Shown piece by piece: positions 10,306-20,454 of a stretch of 64,000 bases of DNA. The notes below the pieces were generated by a model. It was given only the letters and a program-made list of their open reading frames with translations. It searched no databases and was not told where the DNA came from. The DNA is from Aerococcus suis (GTDB taxonomy: Bacteria; Bacillota; Bacilli; Lactobacillales; Aerococcaceae), in assembly GCF_900176325.1 (NCBI RefSeq), contig NZ_FWXK01000001.1, positions 217,770 through 281,769 of the forward strand, written 5' to 3'. Position 1 is the stretch's first letter, and each line of letters begins with the position of its first letter. The translations under genes were made by a program, and so were the position numbers.

Positions 10306-11907
10306 TCATCCTTCCATTAATAACAATTCAGGGTCAGCTAATAGACGAGTAATTTCGTTTAAAGCACGTTGTCCAGTCGCACCATCGACAATACGGTGGT
10401 CGAAAGTTAATGAAAGTTTCAATACGCGACCAACAGTAACTTCACCTTCATCATTTACGATTGGTTGTTGAACGATAGCACCAAATCCTAAAATAGCGAC
10501 CTCTGGGTAGTTTAAGATTGGTGTAAAGAATTCGCCACCTACTGAACCAATGTTTGAGATTGAGATTGTACCATCAGCCATTTCAGATGCAGAAAGTTTT
10601 CCTTCATGTGCTTTTGCTGCTTTATCATTGATTTCGTCAGCAATATCAAACATAGATTTCATATTAGCATCTTTAATTGTTGGAACATATAATCCTTGGT
10701 CTGTATCAGTTGCGATACCTACATTGTAGTAATGTTTATGAATGAATTCATGAGCGTCTTCATCCACAGAAGCGTTAAGTGCTGGGTATTTTTTAACTGC
10801 AGCAACTAATGCTTTAACAACATAAGGTAAGAATGTTAATTTAGTATCGCGTTCAGCAGCAATTGCTTTGAATTTTTTACGGTGATCCCATAATTTAGAA
10901 ACTTCAACATCTTTGAATAATGTAACTTGTGGTGCAGTAAATTTAGATGTTGACATTGATTTAGCAATTGCTTTACGCATTGGTGTCATTTTAACGTGTT
11001 CTACGCGGTCATCATCTTGAGCGCTTGCTTGTTGTGCAGGTGCGTCATTTTGAGCAGCTGGTTGTTCGCTTGCTTGAGCAGTTGCTGCTTGACCATCGAA
11101 GTTATCAATATCTTCACGTAATACACGACCATTTTTACCAGTACCACTAACAGCAGAAATATCGACACCTTTTTCACGTGCATATTTACGTACGGAAGGC
11201 ATTGCTAAAACGCGTTTATTTGGATCAGAAATTTCTGGAACATTGCCACTAGCTGCTGAAGTATCAGTAGAAGCGTCTTGTGCAGGATCATCTGCTTTAG
11301 CTTCTTTTGCTGGTGAATCTGGCGTTGAGGCAGGTTCTTCACCTTCACCATTATGTTCTGGTGAGTCAATTTCAGCAAGTACGTCACCAACGTTAGCTAC
11401 TGTACCAGCTTCAACAACAATACGTTTAATAGTACCAGCAACTGGAGAAGCAACTTCTTCAACAGATTTATCGTTTTGAATTTCAACTAATGAATCTTCT
11501 TCATCAACAGTATCGCCTTCACTAACTAACCATGAAGCGATTTCTCCTTCTGCCATTCCTTCACCAACATCTGGTAAAGTGAATTTGTAATATGAAGTGC
11601 TTCCTGATGCAGCAGGTACTTCAGATTCAGCTGCTCCACTGTCAGTAGCACCTTCATTATCTTCAAGACCTTCCCCTTCAAAGGTAATTAATGGAGTACC
11701 AACTGTTGCAACGTCTCCTTCATCATAATGTAATTCTTTTACTGTACCATCGACTGGTGAAAAGATTTCTTCAACAGATTTATCGTTTTGGATTTCAACA
11801 ATTGGATCTTCTTCACTTACAGTGTCACCAACAGCAACTAACCAAGATACGATTTCTCCTTCTGCCATTCCTTCACCGACATCAGGTAAGTTAAATACGT
11901 ATGCCAT
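10306..11907 (-). CDS. pdhC: Dihydrolipoyl acetyltransferase (E2 of pyruvate dehydrogenase)
   Basis: The 533-residue E2 core transfers acetyl groups from lipoate to CoA. It has two lipoyl domains (about 1-80 and 107-183) with lipoyl lysines K43 and K147 in identical [10 protein letters not shown] contexts, Ala/Asp/Pro/Gln-rich linkers, a peripheral subunit-binding domain (about 233-268) and the catalytic domain with FDHRIVDG (H504, D508). The DNA of the two lipoyl domains is nearly identical over several stretches (for example 11533-11578 against 11850-11895), suggesting recent duplication or conversion. Its gap to pdhB contains a hairpin (11961-12000). The start ATG 11907 gives a canonical [13 protein letters not shown]. 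Confidence 0.97.
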   Translation of the reverse strand: MAYVFNLPDVGEGMAEGEIVSWLVAVGDTVSEEDPIVEIQNDKSVEEIFSPVDGTVKELHYDEGDVATVGTPLITFEGEGLEDNEGATDSGAAESEVPAASGSTSYYKFTLPDVGEGMAEGEIASWLVSEGDTVDEEDSLVEIQNDKSVEEVASPVAGTIKRIVVEAGTVANVGDVLAEIDSPEHNGEGEEPASTPDSPAKEAKADDPAQDASTDTSAASGNVPEISDPNKRVLAMPSVRKYAREKGVDISAVSGTGKNGRVLREDIDNFDGQAATAQASEQPAAQNDAPAQQASAQDDDRVEHVKMTPMRKAIAKSMSTSKFTAPQVTLFKDVEVSKLWDHRKKFKAIAAERDTKLTFLPYVVKALVAAVKKYPALNASVDEDAHEFIHKHYYNVGIATDTDQGLYVPTIKDANMKSMFDIADEINDKAAKAHEGKLSASEMADGTISISNIGSVGGEFFTPILNYPEVAILGFGAIVQQPIVNDEGEVTVGRVLKLSLTFDHRIVDGATGQRALNEITRLLADPELLLMEG

Positions 11908-11960
11908 TTACTTTTTCATCCCTTCTTTGTTTGAAATTAGTATCAATTGTTTATGTGTAT

Positions 11961-12000
11961 AAACTAGGCAAGAGCCCGGCATTTCGAGCTCTTCTAGTTT
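11961..12000 (-). promoter_or_regulatory. Intercistronic hairpin between pdhB and pdhC
   Basis: AAACTAG-GC-AAGAGC (11961-11975) can pair with GCTCTT-CTAGTTT (11988-12000) with a two-base bulge. On the minus strand no T run follows, so it is more likely an mRNA processing or stability element, or a weak attenuator, than a full terminator. It sits in the only large gap (104 bases) of the operon. Confidence 0.6.
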
Positions 12001-12011
12001 TAATTTATTTA

Positions 12012-12983
12012 TTATTTAATTTCGTTAACTGCGTCAACAATATCGTCTGCGCCTGGAATCCAGTCATTTTCAGCTAAACCGAATGGGAATACTGTGTCTG
12101 GAGCAGCAACGACTTTAATCGGTTCTTCTAATGATAAGATAGAACGTTGTGAAACTTCTGAAGCGACTTTATCAGCGACACCCGCTTGACGTTGTGCTTC
12201 TTGAACAACAACTAGACGACCTGTTTTTTCAACAGATGCTGTAATTGTTTCCATATCTAATGGAGAAACGGTACGTAAGTCAACGATTTCTACAGAAACA
12301 CCGTCTTTTTCAAGTTGATCAGCAGCTTTGATTGCTTCACGAACCATGTAACCATATGTTACGACTGTGACATCTGAACCTTCTTTAACGATATTAGCTT
12401 TACCTAATTCAATTTCGTACTGATCTTCAGGAACTTCTTCACGGAATGAACGATAAAGTTTCATATGTTCTAAGAAAACAACTGGGTCGTTATCACGAAT
12501 TGATGCTGTAAGTAATCCTTTAGCTTCTGAAGGACTTGAAGGAATAACCACTTTAAGTCCTGGAGTTTGAGCCATAAGACCTTCTAATGAGTCAGCATGC
12601 ATTTCTGGTGTATGAACCCCACCACCAAATGGTGAACGAACAGTAATTGGTAAGTGACGAGTTTGTCCCATACGGTAACGTGTACGACTCATTTGACCTG
12701 AAATAGAGTCCATTACTTCATATACGAAACCAAAGAATTGAATTTCCATTACAGGGCGGAAACCGTGTAAAGCCATACCAATGGCCATACCACCAATACC
12801 TGATTCAGAAAGTGGTGTATCGCTGATTCGTTCATCACCATATTTTGCATGTAAGCCTTTTGTCGCACGGAATACACCGCCGTTTTTACCGACATCTTCA
12901 CCAAAAATGACGACTTTTTCATCACGAGCTAATTCTTGGTCTAGAGCTTCTGTGATGGCTTGAATCATGGTTAAGTTAGCCAT
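12012..12983 (-). CDS. pdhB: Pyruvate dehydrogenase E1 component, beta subunit
   Basis: A 323-residue transketolase-like beta subunit that completes the thiamine diphosphate site of the E1 heterotetramer. Family landmarks are [18 protein letters not shown] (about 27-44), the [15 protein letters not shown] segment and the late [16 protein letters not shown] stretch. It begins 2 bases after the pdhA stop, so the two E1 subunits are translationally coupled. After it comes a 104-base gap with a hairpin before pdhC. Confidence 0.97.
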   Translation of the reverse strand: MANLTMIQAITEALDQELARDEKVVIFGEDVGKNGGVFRATKGLHAKYGDERISDTPLSESGIGGMAIGMALHGFRPVMEIQFFGFVYEVMDSISGQMSRTRYRMGQTRHLPITVRSPFGGGVHTPEMHADSLEGLMAQTPGLKVVIPSSPSEAKGLLTASIRDNDPVVFLEHMKLYRSFREEVPEDQYEIELGKANIVKEGSDVTVVTYGYMVREAIKAADQLEKDGVSVEIVDLRTVSPLDMETITASVEKTGRLVVVQEAQRQAGVADKVASEVSQRSILSLEEPIKVVAAPDTVFPFGLAENDWIPGADDIVDAVNEIK

Positions 12984-12985
12984 GC

Positions 12986-14456
<1,471 letters not shown>

Positions 14457-15014
14457 ATGATAACAATGAAAGATATTGTTCGTGAAGGTCATCCCGCATT
14501 ACGTGAAGAAGCCGATAAAGTTTCCTTCCCACTCGACGACGAGACACGCAAATTAGCAGATGACATGTTAGAATTCTTGATTAATAGTCAAGACCCCAAA
14601 AAAGCAGAAAAATATAACTTACGTGCTGGAGTTGGATTAGCAGCAACGCAATTGGCAGTTTCTAAACAAATGTTAGCTGTTCATATTCCCGGAGAATATG
14701 AAGATGATGACCCAGAATTAAGTGGTGTCTTCTTCAACCCTCGCATTATCAGCCATTCAGTTGAAAATGCTTGTCTACGGGGTGGTGAAGGCTGTCTATC
14801 TGTTGACCGTGAAGTTCCAGGTTATGTGCCTCGACATGCACGAATTACTTTACGTTATATGGATAGCGACGGCGAAACACATAAAAAACGTTTTTCTGGC
14901 TACCCTGCCATTGTATTACAACATGAGATTGATCATTTACATGGCATTCTCTTTTTTGATCATATCAACGAAAAAGATATTTTTGCTTTAGATGATAATA
15001 CAACATTACTATAG
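14457..15014 (+). CDS. def: Peptide deformylase
   Basis: Removes the formyl group from the initiator methionine of new proteins. All three motifs of the family are present: GVGLAATQ (58-65), EGCLSV (111-116, metal ligand C113) and QHEIDH (155-160, ligands H156 and H160 with catalytic E157). At 185 residues, with an insertion after residue 45 and a long acidic loop (YEDDDPE), it is a type 2 enzyme as in Bacillus and Staphylococcus. AAAAGGA lies 9 bases before the ATG. It runs opposite to the pdh operon, an adjacency shared with Bacillus. Confidence 0.97.
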   Translation: MITMKDIVREGHPALREEADKVSFPLDDETRKLADDMLEFLINSQDPKKAEKYNLRAGVGLAATQLAVSKQMLAVHIPGEYEDDDPELSGVFFNPRIISHSVENACLRGGEGCLSVDREVPGYVPRHARITLRYMDSDGETHKKRFSGYPAIVLQHEIDHLHGILFFDHINEKDIFALDDNTTLL

Positions 15015-15029
15015 AAAATACTGACAGCA

Positions 15030-15058
15030 AAAAGAAGCTCCTAGGAGCTTCTTTTTTA
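15030..15058. terminator. Bidirectional terminator between def and coaBC
   Basis: AAGAAGCTCC (15032-15041) pairs with GGAGCTTCTT (15044-15053), with T runs on both strands. It serves two convergent genes. Confidence 0.9.
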
Positions 15059-16270
15059 GTTATCCAATTGTTGTGCTACTTCATTCAAAATAGCTGCAGC
15101 AATTTTTATTTTACTTTGTTGTTCCACTAATCGATGTCCTGTTTCACTGACTAAATAAACCGCATTCTCATCGCTACCAAATCCAACTTCTTTCTGGCTC
15201 ACATCATTAGCCACAATCAAGTTAACGCCTTTACGTTTCCGTTTATCTTGAGCATATTCAAGGACATGTTGTGTTTCGGCAGCAAAACCAACAACATAAT
15301 GATTATCTTTTGGTAAGCCGGCCAAGATATCAGGATTTTCAATCAAATCAAGCGTTAAATGTCCATTGGCTTCTTTTGTTTTTTTCATTTTTTGATCAGA
15401 TGGCGTCGCAATCCGATAATCACTTACTGCCGCTGCCATAATAATAACATCAGCCTCCGCTTCATGAGCTAACATCTTTTGATTCAATTCAACGGCTGAT
15501 TGAACAACTGACTGTTTTATTTGTGGAAGCACAGGTAGTGACAAGGTACTTTCTGTCCGAATAAGATGGACATCCATTCCTAACAAGGCGGCCACATGGG
15601 CAATCGCAATCCCCATCTTCCCAGATGAACGATTCGTTAAATAACGTACCGGATCCAGTGGTTCAGCAGTACCACCAGCACTAATTAAGAGTTTCTTCTC
15701 AGCTAATGTTTTCGACCAGTCAGTCATTTCATTAATTGCAATCAATGCCCAAACTGCTTGTAAAATAGCATCTGGTGCTGGCATTCTTCCATCTCCTTCA
15801 TACCCTTCTGCTAAAAAGCCAGAATCCGGTGAAATAATGGTATACCCATCTAATTTCAAACGCTCAATATTACGTTGTGTGCTCGGTTTATGCCACATAT
15901 TATGGTTCATGGCTGGTACAAATAATATCGGAGAGTGACTAGCCATCAACATACTAACGGCTTCTTTATTTGCTTCACCATTTGCGAAACTAGCCAACGT
16001 ATTAGCTGTTGCTGGCATAACAACAATGATATCCGACCAATCCGCTAAAGCGACATGCCCAATCGCTTCTGGGTAAGTTTCCCCTTCAACCAACACAGGA
16101 TACTTAGTCAACACTTCTAACGTTTTCGTTGTTACAAACTCTTTAGCTCCAGGCGTCATTGCTACTCGAACATCAGCGCCTGCTTTAATTAATGACCGTA
16201 CAAAATCGGGAACTTTATACGCAGCAATCCCTCCTGTGATAACAACGGTAATATTGTGCTTGTTGCGCAT
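15056..16270 (-). CDS. coaBC: Bifunctional phosphopantothenoylcysteine decarboxylase / phosphopantothenate-cysteine ligase
   Basis: Performs two consecutive steps of coenzyme A synthesis. The N-terminal flavin-dependent decarboxylase (about 1-185) shows VVITGGIAAYK, the catalytic histidine H72 in IGHVALADW, PATAN at 86-90 (usually PASAN) and PAMNHNMW. The C-terminal ligase (about 190-400) starts at LISAGGTAEPLDPVR and continues with LTNRSSGKMG and AAAVSDYR. The length of 404 residues is typical. The ATG follows AAAGGAGAGAG. The gene is convergent with def and divergent from the L25 gene. Confidence 0.96.
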   Translation of the reverse strand: MRNKHNITVVITGGIAAYKVPDFVRSLIKAGADVRVAMTPGAKEFVTTKTLEVLTKYPVLVEGETYPEAIGHVALADWSDIIVVMPATANTLASFANGEANKEAVSMLMASHSPILFVPAMNHNMWHKPSTQRNIERLKLDGYTIISPDSGFLAEGYEGDGRMPAPDAILQAVWALIAINEMTDWSKTLAEKKLLISAGGTAEPLDPVRYLTNRSSGKMGIAIAHVAALLGMDVHLIRTESTLSLPVLPQIKQSVVQSAVELNQKMLAHEAEADVIIMAAAVSDYRIATPSDQKMKKTKEANGHLTLDLIENPDILAGLPKDNHYVVGFAAETQHVLEYAQDKRKRKGVNLIVANDVSQKEVGFGSDENAVYLVSETGHRLVEQQSKIKIAAAILNEVAQQLDN

Positions 16271-16406
16271 ACTCTCTCTCCTTTAACTCTTTTTATGATG
16301 TAACCGCTACATGATACGTTCATTATACCTTGATTCGTTAGACATGTGTAGTCAAGTCTTTCCCTGCATAGTTACCATAAGAAATCAACAATAGTGTCGG
16401 ATATAT

Positions 16407-16435
16407 TTGACAAATCAAGGGATTATAGGTATTAT
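16407..16435 (+). promoter_or_regulatory. Promoter of the L25 gene
   Basis: Consensus TTGACA, 17-base spacer, TATTAT, ending 50 bases before the ATG. One of the best sigma-A promoters in the window. Confidence 0.8.
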
Positions 16436-16485
16436 AAAGTGTATTTCTGAATAAATCAGGAAATGAATACTCAGGAGGTAGAATA

Positions 16486-17121
16486 ATGAAATTTACTGCA
16501 AATAAACGTGAAGCTGCAGGTACAAATGCTTCAAAACAATTGCGTAAACAAGATCTAGTGCCTGGTGTTGTGTACTCTAGTGACATGGAACCAGTTAATA
16601 TTACGATGAATCGAGCTGACGTTGATCAAATCAAACGTGAATTAGGGATTAACTCTGTTTTCACATTAGATTTAGATGGCGAAACAAAAACTGTTTTCGT
16701 ACGTGAAATCGACAGCGCTGCTATTAAACCAATTGTTTATAACATTAGCTTGCAAGCAATCAAAAAAGGTCAAAAACTTGAAATGCCAATTTCAATTACT
16801 GTTGTTAACGAAGAAGAATTGGGCGACGCTGATGGTGTAGCTGCAGTTAACACATTCGAAATTGATGTTGTTGCTGACCCTTCAGTAGCACCTGAAGTTA
16901 TCGAAATCGATGTTACTGGTATGCACATTGGGGATACAGTAACAGCTGGTGATATTAAATTACCAGAAGGCGTTGAATTAAACCAAGACGCTGAAGAATC
17001 TATCGTTTCTATCACGGTTCCAGATGAAGAACCTGAAGAAGACGCTAACGAAACTGAAGAAGAAGCAGAACCAGAAGTTATCAACGAAAAACCTGGTGAA
17101 ATTGTCGAAGAAGACGACTAA
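16486..17121 (+). CDS. rplY: 50S ribosomal protein L25 / general stress protein Ctc
   Basis: A 211-residue L25 of the long Ctc (TL5) type that binds 5S rRNA. The N-terminal 5S-binding domain (about 1-92) opens with KFTANKREAAGTNASKQLRK and has the family's VPGVVYS; the C-terminal beta domain follows, then a very acidic tail from about residue 180. AGGAGG sits 8 bases before the ATG. It has its own strong promoter and terminator, so it is monocistronic. In Bacillus ctc is a SigB stress gene; here only a sigma-A type promoter is visible. Confidence 0.94.
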   Translation: MKFTANKREAAGTNASKQLRKQDLVPGVVYSSDMEPVNITMNRADVDQIKRELGINSVFTLDLDGETKTVFVREIDSAAIKPIVYNISLQAIKKGQKLEMPISITVVNEEELGDADGVAAVNTFEIDVVADPSVAPEVIEIDVTGMHIGDTVTAGDIKLPEGVELNQDAEESIVSITVPDEEPEEDANETEEEAEPEVINEKPGEIVEEDD

Positions 17122-17143
17122 TTCATTTCTTAGCTAAACACAA

Positions 17144-17178
17144 AAAGACAGGGTGAGGAAAATTCACCCTGTCTTTTT
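17144..17178 (+). terminator. Rho-independent terminator of the L25 gene
   Basis: AAAGACAGGGTGA (17144-17156) pairs perfectly with TCACCCTGTCTTT (17164-17176), followed by T. A-rich DNA on the other side lets it also serve thiT on the minus strand. Confidence 0.93.
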
Positions 17179-17209
17179 TGATTCTTTTTTATTAGTTTAG
17201 CATTTCACT

Positions 17210-17776
17210 CTAAGCGCGTCGACTAGTGATTAATTGTGGAGCTACTTTAATTAATAAGAAAGTAATTAGCCATCCAAAAATCCATGTAGCAATCCCGCTT
17301 AAGCTATTCATAACAAAAGAATAATATACTGCACTCATGCCTTCAGGAGCAAATTGATTCCAGAAAAAAACACCCGCAATAAAATGAATAAAGTATTGAC
17401 ATAGCATTGCTATAAAGGTCCCTACCCCAGTATAAAGTAATAACTGAGCAGATTGATTGGCTTTAATCGCCGTTTTTACTTGATTTGCCCAAAAACCAGC
17501 TAAACCACCAAATCCGAATGCAAACATATATTCCAAAAATCCTTGAAACGGTGTTAAAACATCTGCCGTTCCCGTTAACAATTTTAATATTCCCCATAGA
17601 AATCCAGCCAATATCCCAGCTTTATAATCTCTACGAAAAGCAATAATAAAAATCCCAATAACCCCTAAGTTCACTCCAAAACTAGGTCCTAGCTCAATAG
17701 GGATAAACGAAACGAGTAAACTAACGACAGCTGCTAAAGCCGCCTCAATCCATACATATAGCCGTTTTTGCGTCAT
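17210..17776 (-). CDS. thiT: Energy-coupled thiamine transporter ThiT (ECF S component)
   Basis: A 188-residue integral membrane protein with about six hydrophobic segments, the substrate-binding S component that works with a shared ECF module encoded elsewhere. ThiT features visible are the basic N-terminus with an early helix (AALAAVVSLLVSFIPIELG), the acidic/aromatic thiamine region near QGFLEYMFAFGFGGLAG, and a C-terminal helix ending in positive charges. Regulation confirms the substrate: a TPP riboswitch with a terminator lies in its 5' leader (17864-18019). AAAGGAG lies 7 bases before the ATG. It is followed by a bidirectional-looking terminator shared with L25. Confidence 0.93.
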   Translation of the reverse strand: MTQKRLYVWIEAALAAVVSLLVSFIPIELGPSFGVNLGVIGIFIIAFRRDYKAGILAGFLWGILKLLTGTADVLTPFQGFLEYMFAFGFGGLAGFWANQVKTAIKANQSAQLLLYTGVGTFIAMLCQYFIHFIAGVFFWNQFAPEGMSAVYYSFVMNSLSGIATWIFGWLITFLLIKVAPQLITSRRA

Positions 17777-17863
17777 CCAATCGCTCCTTTAAAATATCTT
17801 TTTGTCAATATATACACATAAGGAGCTATTCAGCCTGGCATAAACGAGTCTTAAGATTATAAA

Positions 17864-17891
17864 TAAAAAAGGATGTAGATTGTCTACATCC
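17864..17891 (-). terminator. Terminator of the TPP riboswitch
   Basis: GGATGTAGA (17871-17879) pairs perfectly with TCTACATCC (17883-17891), loop TTG in plus orientation, with six T after it on the minus strand. It lies between the aptamer and thiT, so thiamine diphosphate binding would stop transcription before the gene. Confidence 0.9.
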
Positions 17892-17935
17892 TCAAAACAT
17901 GAACTGATTAGAAAATGACACAGTTAAACTGAGCC

Positions 17936-18019
17936 ACTGTCACTTCCTTACGCTAGCATTAACTAGTTCAAGTCTTGAGGGTCTGTTTGTTACATCTCAG
18001 CCGAATAGGCTCCCCTAGT
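17936..18019 (-). promoter_or_regulatory. TPP riboswitch (thi box) upstream of thiT
   Basis: On the minus strand the leader has the thi-box order: ACTAGGGGAGCC, then GGCTGAGATG, then GACCCTC..GAACTAGTTAATGCTAGCGTA and GGAAGTGACAG. These match the conserved blocks of the TPP aptamer (CTGAGA; GAACCTGA-like; GTTAATACCAGCGTAGGGAAG). A short complementary CACT/AGTG closes the element. A terminator hairpin 45 bases further on indicates control by premature termination, repressing thiT when thiamine diphosphate is plentiful. Confidence 0.94.
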
Positions 18020-18089
18020 GTATAAATTATCTGACAATTTATAGTATAGTCCTGAGACTTTTAAAAGTCAAAATCAAACGCTCAAAATT

Positions 18090-18623
18090 CTATTTACTTA
18101 ACATCACTAAATCCTGTCCATCGACTTCCTCTAATTGAACCGTTACTTTTTCGGTTTTTGCAGTTGGAATATTTTTCCCAATAATATCTGGTCTAATTGG
18201 TAATTCTCGATGGCCACGATCTACGAGCACAACTAATGAAATCCGATTGGGACGCCCACGATCCATTAAAGCATCCATCGCTGCACGGATAGTTCGCCCA
18301 GTATATAAAACATCATCAATTAAAAAGATATGTTTGCCTGTAATATCTACCGAACTCTTCGCCTGATTTAACTGAGGTTCACTAACCCCACTTTCGCGGT
18401 CATCACGATAATCGGCAGTATCCAATTCAATAAAAGGAACCGTTATCCCTTCCAATTCTTGTAATCGTTCCACCATTCGTTTTCCAATCACTGCTCCGCG
18501 AGTTTTAATGCCAACAATCACGACATCATCTAGTCCCTTATTACGTTCAATCAATTCATATGTCATACGCATTAATGCTCTACGCATCGCTTGAGCATCC
18601 ACAATTTCTACTTGATTTGCCAT
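18090..18623 (-). CDS. pyrR: Bifunctional pyr operon regulator / uracil phosphoribosyltransferase PyrR
   Basis: A 177-residue phosphoribosyltransferase-fold protein with the PRPP loop IDDVLYTGRT at about 102-111 and the early GIKTRGAVIGKR segment. In Firmicutes PyrR binds pyr mRNA in response to UMP and attenuates pyrimidine genes, and has a minor uracil phosphoribosyltransferase activity. AAGGAG lies 8 bases before the ATG. It stands alone here, with no pyr biosynthesis genes beside it and no clear terminator before the thiT leader, so it must act in trans. Confidence 0.95.
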   Translation of the reverse strand: MANQVEIVDAQAMRRALMRMTYELIERNKGLDDVVIVGIKTRGAVIGKRMVERLQELEGITVPFIELDTADYRDDRESGVSEPQLNQAKSSVDITGKHIFLIDDVLYTGRTIRAAMDALMDRGRPNRISLVVLVDRGHRELPIRPDIIGKNIPTAKTEKVTVQLEEVDGQDLVMLSK

Positions 18624-18724
18624 CGTTATTCTCCTTTTTTGATATTATTTTATTGAAATTCTAGCTCATTAGCAACTGTCTAGGTGAAATGTGGTATGAT
18701 TTTATAAAAGGAGAGAAACAATTT

Positions 18725-19063
18725 ATGAAACTTAGATTTAGCGAAAAGGCATTGGAGCAATTAAAAGCTAAAAACCAATGGACTAACCTATGCTTTAATA
18801 CGATTGAACGTTTAGGCTTAGATGATCGAGGCGTCAATCGTTTTATTATGCTAGCCAATGTCAAAAACATTTCGGATTACGATCATGCTATTGATACACC
18901 AATTGGTAAAGTACATTATCAAGAAGAAGTGAGTCGCATCCTGGATAAAGACAATGAAATCGACTATGATGACTATCGTCACGCCTTTATTTTATTAGTC
19001 AATGGTCAAGTCGTTGAAGATGATATTCCAGTGATGAACGAGCTCAAAAAAATCGACAAGTAA
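18725..19063 (+). CDS. Small soluble protein, possibly of the HesB/IscA-like iron-sulfur biosynthesis family
   Basis: A 112-residue protein starting MKLRFSEKALEQLK, which resembles the first strand and helix of the HesB/YqkB-like domain. ATG 18725 has GGAGAG 9 bases upstream; an in-frame start 36 bases earlier has no such site. Only one cysteine (about C20) is present, so the canonical three-cysteine cluster site of IscA is missing; the fold assignment is by resemblance only and function is open. The C-terminal half is rich in Asp, Glu and Tyr (NEIDYDDYRHAFIL). It is 27 bases upstream of mvaA on the same strand and probably cotranscribed with it. Confidence 0.6.
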   Translation: MKLRFSEKALEQLKAKNQWTNLCFNTIERLGLDDRGVNRFIMLANVKNISDYDHAIDTPIGKVHYQEEVSRILDKDNEIDYDDYRHAFILLVNGQVVEDDIPVMNELKKIDK

Positions 19064-19090
19064 GCAAATAGATGATAAGGGAGAGGAATC

Positions 19091-20413
19091 ATGTCAATTT
19101 GGAAGCAGTTTTATAAACAATCATTAACTGAGCGTCTGAACCGTTTAGTCAACGGGCGCTATCTCAATGAAAAAACCGCCACTTGGTTAGCAAATAATCA
19201 ATCACTTCCTCTCGAAATTGCTGATCATATGAGTGAAAATGTCATTGGTACCTATGGACTTCCTTTTGGAGTTGCCTTAAATTTTATGATTAATCAGAAA
19301 GATTACTTGATACCAATGGTCATCGAAGAACCCAGTGTCATTGCTGCTGCTAGCTATGGTGCAAAATTAGTTCGTAAAAATGGTGGCTTTACTGCTCACG
19401 TTTCCAAACGATTAATGACTGGTGAAATTGCCTTATTGAATGTTCAAACTCAAAATGAGGCTAATGAACTAACAACATGGATTAACGCTCATAAAAATGA
19501 TTTGCTAGATGTCGCAAGAAGTGCACATCCAAGTATTGTTAAGCGCGGTGGTGGCCCAATCGACATTCGTACGCATTATTATCCACAAACTGAGCAAACA
19601 GCTGCTTTCTTCGTTCTCTATCTTACAGTAGATACAAAAGAAGCTATGGGTGCCAATATGATGAATACCATGCTTGAAGCCATCGATCACTATTTGAATC
19701 ATTACTTTCATGAACACAATCTACCTTATGAAACATTATTAGCTATTCTCTCAAATTATACGACCGATTGTTTAGTCACCGTTTCAACGACAATTTCAGC
19801 TGATACGCTCACAAAGCAACACTTATCCGGTCAATGGGTAGCTAAGCGTATTGCGCTAGCCAGTCAATTCGCTAAAACCGATACTTATCGAGCAGCCACA
19901 CACAATAAGGGCATGATGAATGGTATCGATGCCATTGTTTTGGCTACAGGTAATGATTGGCGAGCCATCGAAGCAAGTATCCATGCTTATGCAACAAAAA
20001 CTGGACAATATCAAGGGCTTACGACATGGACTTACGATGAAACCAACCAACGACTACACGGGGAACTCACAATCTCTATGCCAATCGGAACCGTTGGGGG
20101 TTCAATCGGTATTCATCCTAGTGCCAAACTTGCTCATCAACTCTTAGGACATCCTGACGCCAAAACTTTAATGACAATCATTGCTAGTGTTGGGTTAGCT
20201 CAAAACTTTGCCGCACTTAGAGCGCTCGTTAGTGAAGGCATCCAAACGGGACATATGCGCTTACAGGCAAAATCGTTAGCCATTCAAGTTGGTGCTCAAA
20301 GTGATGAAGTGGAAAGTGTGACCGAAAAACTCCTACAACAACCTCAGTTAAATCAGGAAACGGCGAAACAAGTCCTCCTTAATTGGCGAAATAATCATTC
20401 CACACATAACTAA
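19091..20413 (+). CDS. mvaA: Hydroxymethylglutaryl-CoA reductase (class II)
   Basis: Reduces HMG-CoA to mevalonate for isoprenoid synthesis. The 440-residue protein has the class II motifs ENVIG (49-53), PMVIEEPSVIAAAS (75-88, catalytic Glu), HNKGMMNGIDAI with the catalytic Lys, and GNDW just after; a HQLLGHP stretch supplies a candidate histidine. Class II enzymes of Lactobacillales work in the biosynthetic direction although often labelled degradative. GGGAGAGG lies about 6 bases before the ATG. It is convergent with mvaS, the enzyme that makes its substrate, across a shared terminator. Confidence 0.96.
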   Translation: MSIWKQFYKQSLTERLNRLVNGRYLNEKTATWLANNQSLPLEIADHMSENVIGTYGLPFGVALNFMINQKDYLIPMVIEEPSVIAAASYGAKLVRKNGGFTAHVSKRLMTGEIALLNVQTQNEANELTTWINAHKNDLLDVARSAHPSIVKRGGGPIDIRTHYYPQTEQTAAFFVLYLTVDTKEAMGANMMNTMLEAIDHYLNHYFHEHNLPYETLLAILSNYTTDCLVTVSTTISADTLTKQHLSGQWVAKRIALASQFAKTDTYRAATHNKGMMNGIDAIVLATGNDWRAIEASIHAYATKTGQYQGLTTWTYDETNQRLHGELTISMPIGTVGGSIGIHPSAKLAHQLLGHPDAKTLMTIIASVGLAQNFAALRALVSEGIQTGHMRLQAKSLAIQVGAQSDEVESVTEKLLQQPQLNQETAKQVLLNWRNNHSTHN

Positions 20414-20418
20414 CAAAA

Positions 20419-20448
20419 AGCGAGTCTCGTTTTTTCACGGGACTCGCT
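20419..20448. terminator. Bidirectional terminator between mvaA and mvaS
   Basis: AGCGAGTC (20419-20426) pairs with GACTCGCT (20441-20448), with inner CGT/ACG pairing possible. Flanked by A and T rich ends on both sides. Confidence 0.8.
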
Positions 20449-20454
20449 CTATTA

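Noticed and set aside
16338-16586. Open frame antisense to the L25 promoter and start
   Set aside because: No ribosome binding site, lies across a consensus promoter and the L25 coding start; a shadow frame.
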